The notes under the pieces: model-generated
Databases searched by the model: none
What the model was told of the DNA's origin: nothing
What the model saw: the letters and a program-made list of their open reading frames with translations, nothing else
NCBI RefSeq assembly: GCF_021556615.1
Contig: NZ_JAKGGD010000001.1
Span: 62,001-126,000 of the forward strand
Length of the DNA: 64,000 nucleotides
Direction: 5' to 3'
DNA from: Paracoccus salsus
GTDB lineage: Bacteria; Pseudomonadota; Alphaproteobacteria; Rhodobacterales; Rhodobacteraceae
Shown here: in pieces, positions 62,871 through 64,000 of the stretch
How positions within the stretch are numbered: the first letter of the stretch is position 1
Layout: each line of letters opens with the position of its first letter
Translations under genes and position numbers: made by a program

Positions 62871-63733
62871 CGCGTCAGCCGCGCGATCAGGGACGAGGTG
62901 TCCCACCGCCCGCCGCCCATGGTCTGGACTTCCTTGTAGAACTGATCGACCAGCGCGGTGACCGGCAGCGGCGCGCCGACCTCGTCGGCGGCGGCAAGGC
63001 AGATGGCCAGATCCTTGCGCATCCAGTTCACGGCGAAGCCATGCTCGAACTGGCCCGCCGCCATGGTCTTGTGGCGGTTGACCATCTGCCAGCTGCCGGC
63101 GGCACCCTGACTGATCACCTCGACGACCTTCTCGACGTCCAGCCCGGCCTTCTGCGCGAAGGCCAGCGATTCCGAAAGTCCCTGAACAAGTCCCGCGATG
63201 GCGATCTGGTTGCACATCTTGGTCATCTGCCCGGCGCCAACGCCGCCCATCAGGCGGCATATCTTGGCATAGGCGTCGATGACCGGCGCGGCGCGATCGA
63301 AATCGGCCTGATCGCCGCCGCACATCACCGACAGCGCTCCCGCCTCGGCGCCGGCCTGCCCGCCCGAGATCGGGGCATCGACATAGCCGATGCCGGCCGC
63401 GCGCGCCGTCGCGGCCAGTTCGCGCGTGACGGCGGCCGAGACCGTGGTGTGGTCGACGAAGACCGCCGCCTCTGCCATGCCGGCAAAGGCACCGTCCTCA
63501 CCCAGGCAGACCTGCCTCAGATCGTCGTCGTTGCCGACGCAGGCGAGGACGAATTCCGCACCCTCGGACGCCGCCCGCGGCGTCGGGGCATGCGCACCGG
63601 CATGCTGGTCCGCCCAGGACCTGGCCTTCGATCCGGTGCGGTTGTAGACGGTCACCTCATGTCCCGCCGCCCGCAGATGGCCGGCCATCGGAAAGCCCAT
63701 CACCCCAAGTCCCAGAAACGCCAGCTTCGCCAT
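62867..63733 (-). CDS. NAD(P)-dependent beta-hydroxyacid dehydrogenase (HIBADH family)
   Basis: The 288-residue protein has the start AFLGLGVMGFPMAGHLRAAG (about 5-24), FVDHTTVSA, the substrate motif VDAPISGGQAGAEAGALSVM (about 118-137) and the catalytic Lys in GAGQMTKMCNQIAI (about 163-176). The GGQAGAEAG segment is typical of 3-hydroxyisobutyrate/tartronate semialdehyde reductase relatives. Substrate may be 3-hydroxyisobutyrate, tartronate semialdehyde or another 3-hydroxyacid. Coupled to the cupin gene. Confidence 0.92.
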   Translation of the reverse strand: MAKLAFLGLGVMGFPMAGHLRAAGHEVTVYNRTGSKARSWADQHAGAHAPTPRAASEGAEFVLACVGNDDDLRQVCLGEDGAFAGMAEAAVFVDHTTVSAAVTRELAATARAAGIGYVDAPISGGQAGAEAGALSVMCGGDQADFDRAAPVIDAYAKICRLMGGVGAGQMTKMCNQIAIAGLVQGLSESLAFAQKAGLDVEKVVEVISQGAAGSWQMVNRHKTMAAGQFEHGFAVNWMRKDLAICLAAADEVGAPLPVTALVDQFYKEVQTMGGGRWDTSSLIARLTR

Positions 63734-63913
63734 CTCTATTCCCTTACTGTTGCCGCGCCCCGACAGTCGCGACGGTTCGTTGCCGGACCTGTGCGCACGC
63801 GTTGATCTGGCAGCCCGGCTGTCCTATGCAGCATCCCAACACCCAAGCGCGCCATGGTCAAGCTCCATGCGCCCCCTCAAGACCCGGCGCCAGCCCATGG
63901 ACGATATGCTCTC

Positions 63914-64000
63914 ATGCTGACCCTGTTTCGCTGGCTGCTGCGGCTGACCACCGCCCTGATCGTCCTGCTTGTTCTGGCGGCGGTGCTGGTCTGGTATTTC
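63914..64000 (+). CDS. N-terminal fragment, possible penicillin acylase family (partial)
   Basis: Twenty-nine codons from ATG 63914 to the window end read LFRWLLRLTTALIVLLVLAA and VLVWYF, a membrane anchor or signal. I remember similar N termini on penicillin acylase-type Ntn hydrolases of Rhodobacteraceae. The body of the protein is outside the window, so the family is a guess. Confidence 0.4.
   Translation, partial: MLTLFRWLLRLTTALIVLLVLAAVLVWYF

Noticed and set aside
60339..62939. An 866-codon open frame antisense to the acyl-CoA ligase and thioesterase
   Set aside because: Same reason: it lies opposite genes with complete motifs and has a composition typical of antisense frames.

Overview
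The window is a GC-rich piece of an alphaproteobacterial chromosome, most likely from a halotolerant member of the Rhodobacteraceae close to Paracoccus. Four things point there: a two-piece, circularly permuted tmRNA gene whose tag reads ANDNRAPVALAA, an alphaproteobacterial-type SspB, the gene mix as a whole, and a complete ectoine operon. I see no phage, insertion sequence, integrase or CRISPR array. The content is dense chromosomal metabolism with a few accessory islands.

Layout. 1-5.6 kb: a plus-strand run of overlapping or closely spaced genes: the end of an aldehyde dehydrogenase, an atypical M19-dipeptidase-like protein, a BCCT transporter, a 559-residue protein of unknown function, a DUF3726-like protein and a RidA protein. 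It looks like an uptake and breakdown module for an unidentified betaine or imino compound and is the best candidate here for an undescribed system. A Gfo/Idh/MocA oxidoreductase follows. 7-9.4 kb: a secreted HET-C/CinY-like protein convergent with a three-gene operon of small beta-rich proteins, two of them related to each other. 9.9-11 kb: a RES/Xre toxin-antitoxin pair with a duplicated operator-like sequence. 11.1-15.7 kb: a zinc-type dehydrogenase divergent from an isoquinoline-1-oxidoreductase-like Mo enzyme with a dihaem cytochrome c. 16-20.2 kb: a PHB-depolymerase-family esterase, a pentahaem cytochrome c and a ferric-reductase-like flavocytochrome; the last two are divergent with an FNR-type box between them. 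20.4-24.7 kb: D-lactate dehydrogenase and a DevBCA-type exporter.

25-34.8 kb: the leucine (isovaleryl-CoA) degradation cluster on the minus strand, with an embedded glutathione transferase, an acyl-CoA synthetase and a LprI-like lipid-free periplasmic protein. 35-42.9 kb: a transglutaminase, a YihS-like isomerase coupled to Tex, a CPA1 cation/proton antiporter with a cyclic-nucleotide-binding tail, and a small periplasmic protein. 43-47.7 kb: glnB-glnA, the NAD(P)HX repair enzyme, tRNA-Leu(UAG) and bioY. 48-53 kb: a thioesterase, a MarR-type regulator (probable EctR) and divergent ectA-ectB-ectC-ask, ended by a bidirectional terminator. 53-60.4 kb: a FAH-family hydrolase with a VOC protein, a DsrE-like protein, ssrA and sspB side by side, a DHDPS-family protein, fumC with three overlapping small genes, a thioesterase and a CHAD protein. 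60.4-64 kb: a fatty acyl-CoA ligase, a thioesterase, a YjlB-like cupin, a beta-hydroxyacid dehydrogenase, and the first 29 codons of what may be a penicillin acylase.

How it fits together: osmoprotection is covered by ectoine synthesis, a BCCT carrier and the Na+/H+ antiporter. Leucine is degraded through methylcrotonyl-CoA to acetoacetate and acetyl-CoA. glnBA handles ammonium assimilation. tmRNA and SspB cover ribosome rescue and delivery of tagged proteins to ClpXP. All assignments rest on reading the translated sequence and remembered family motifs; no database search was run.
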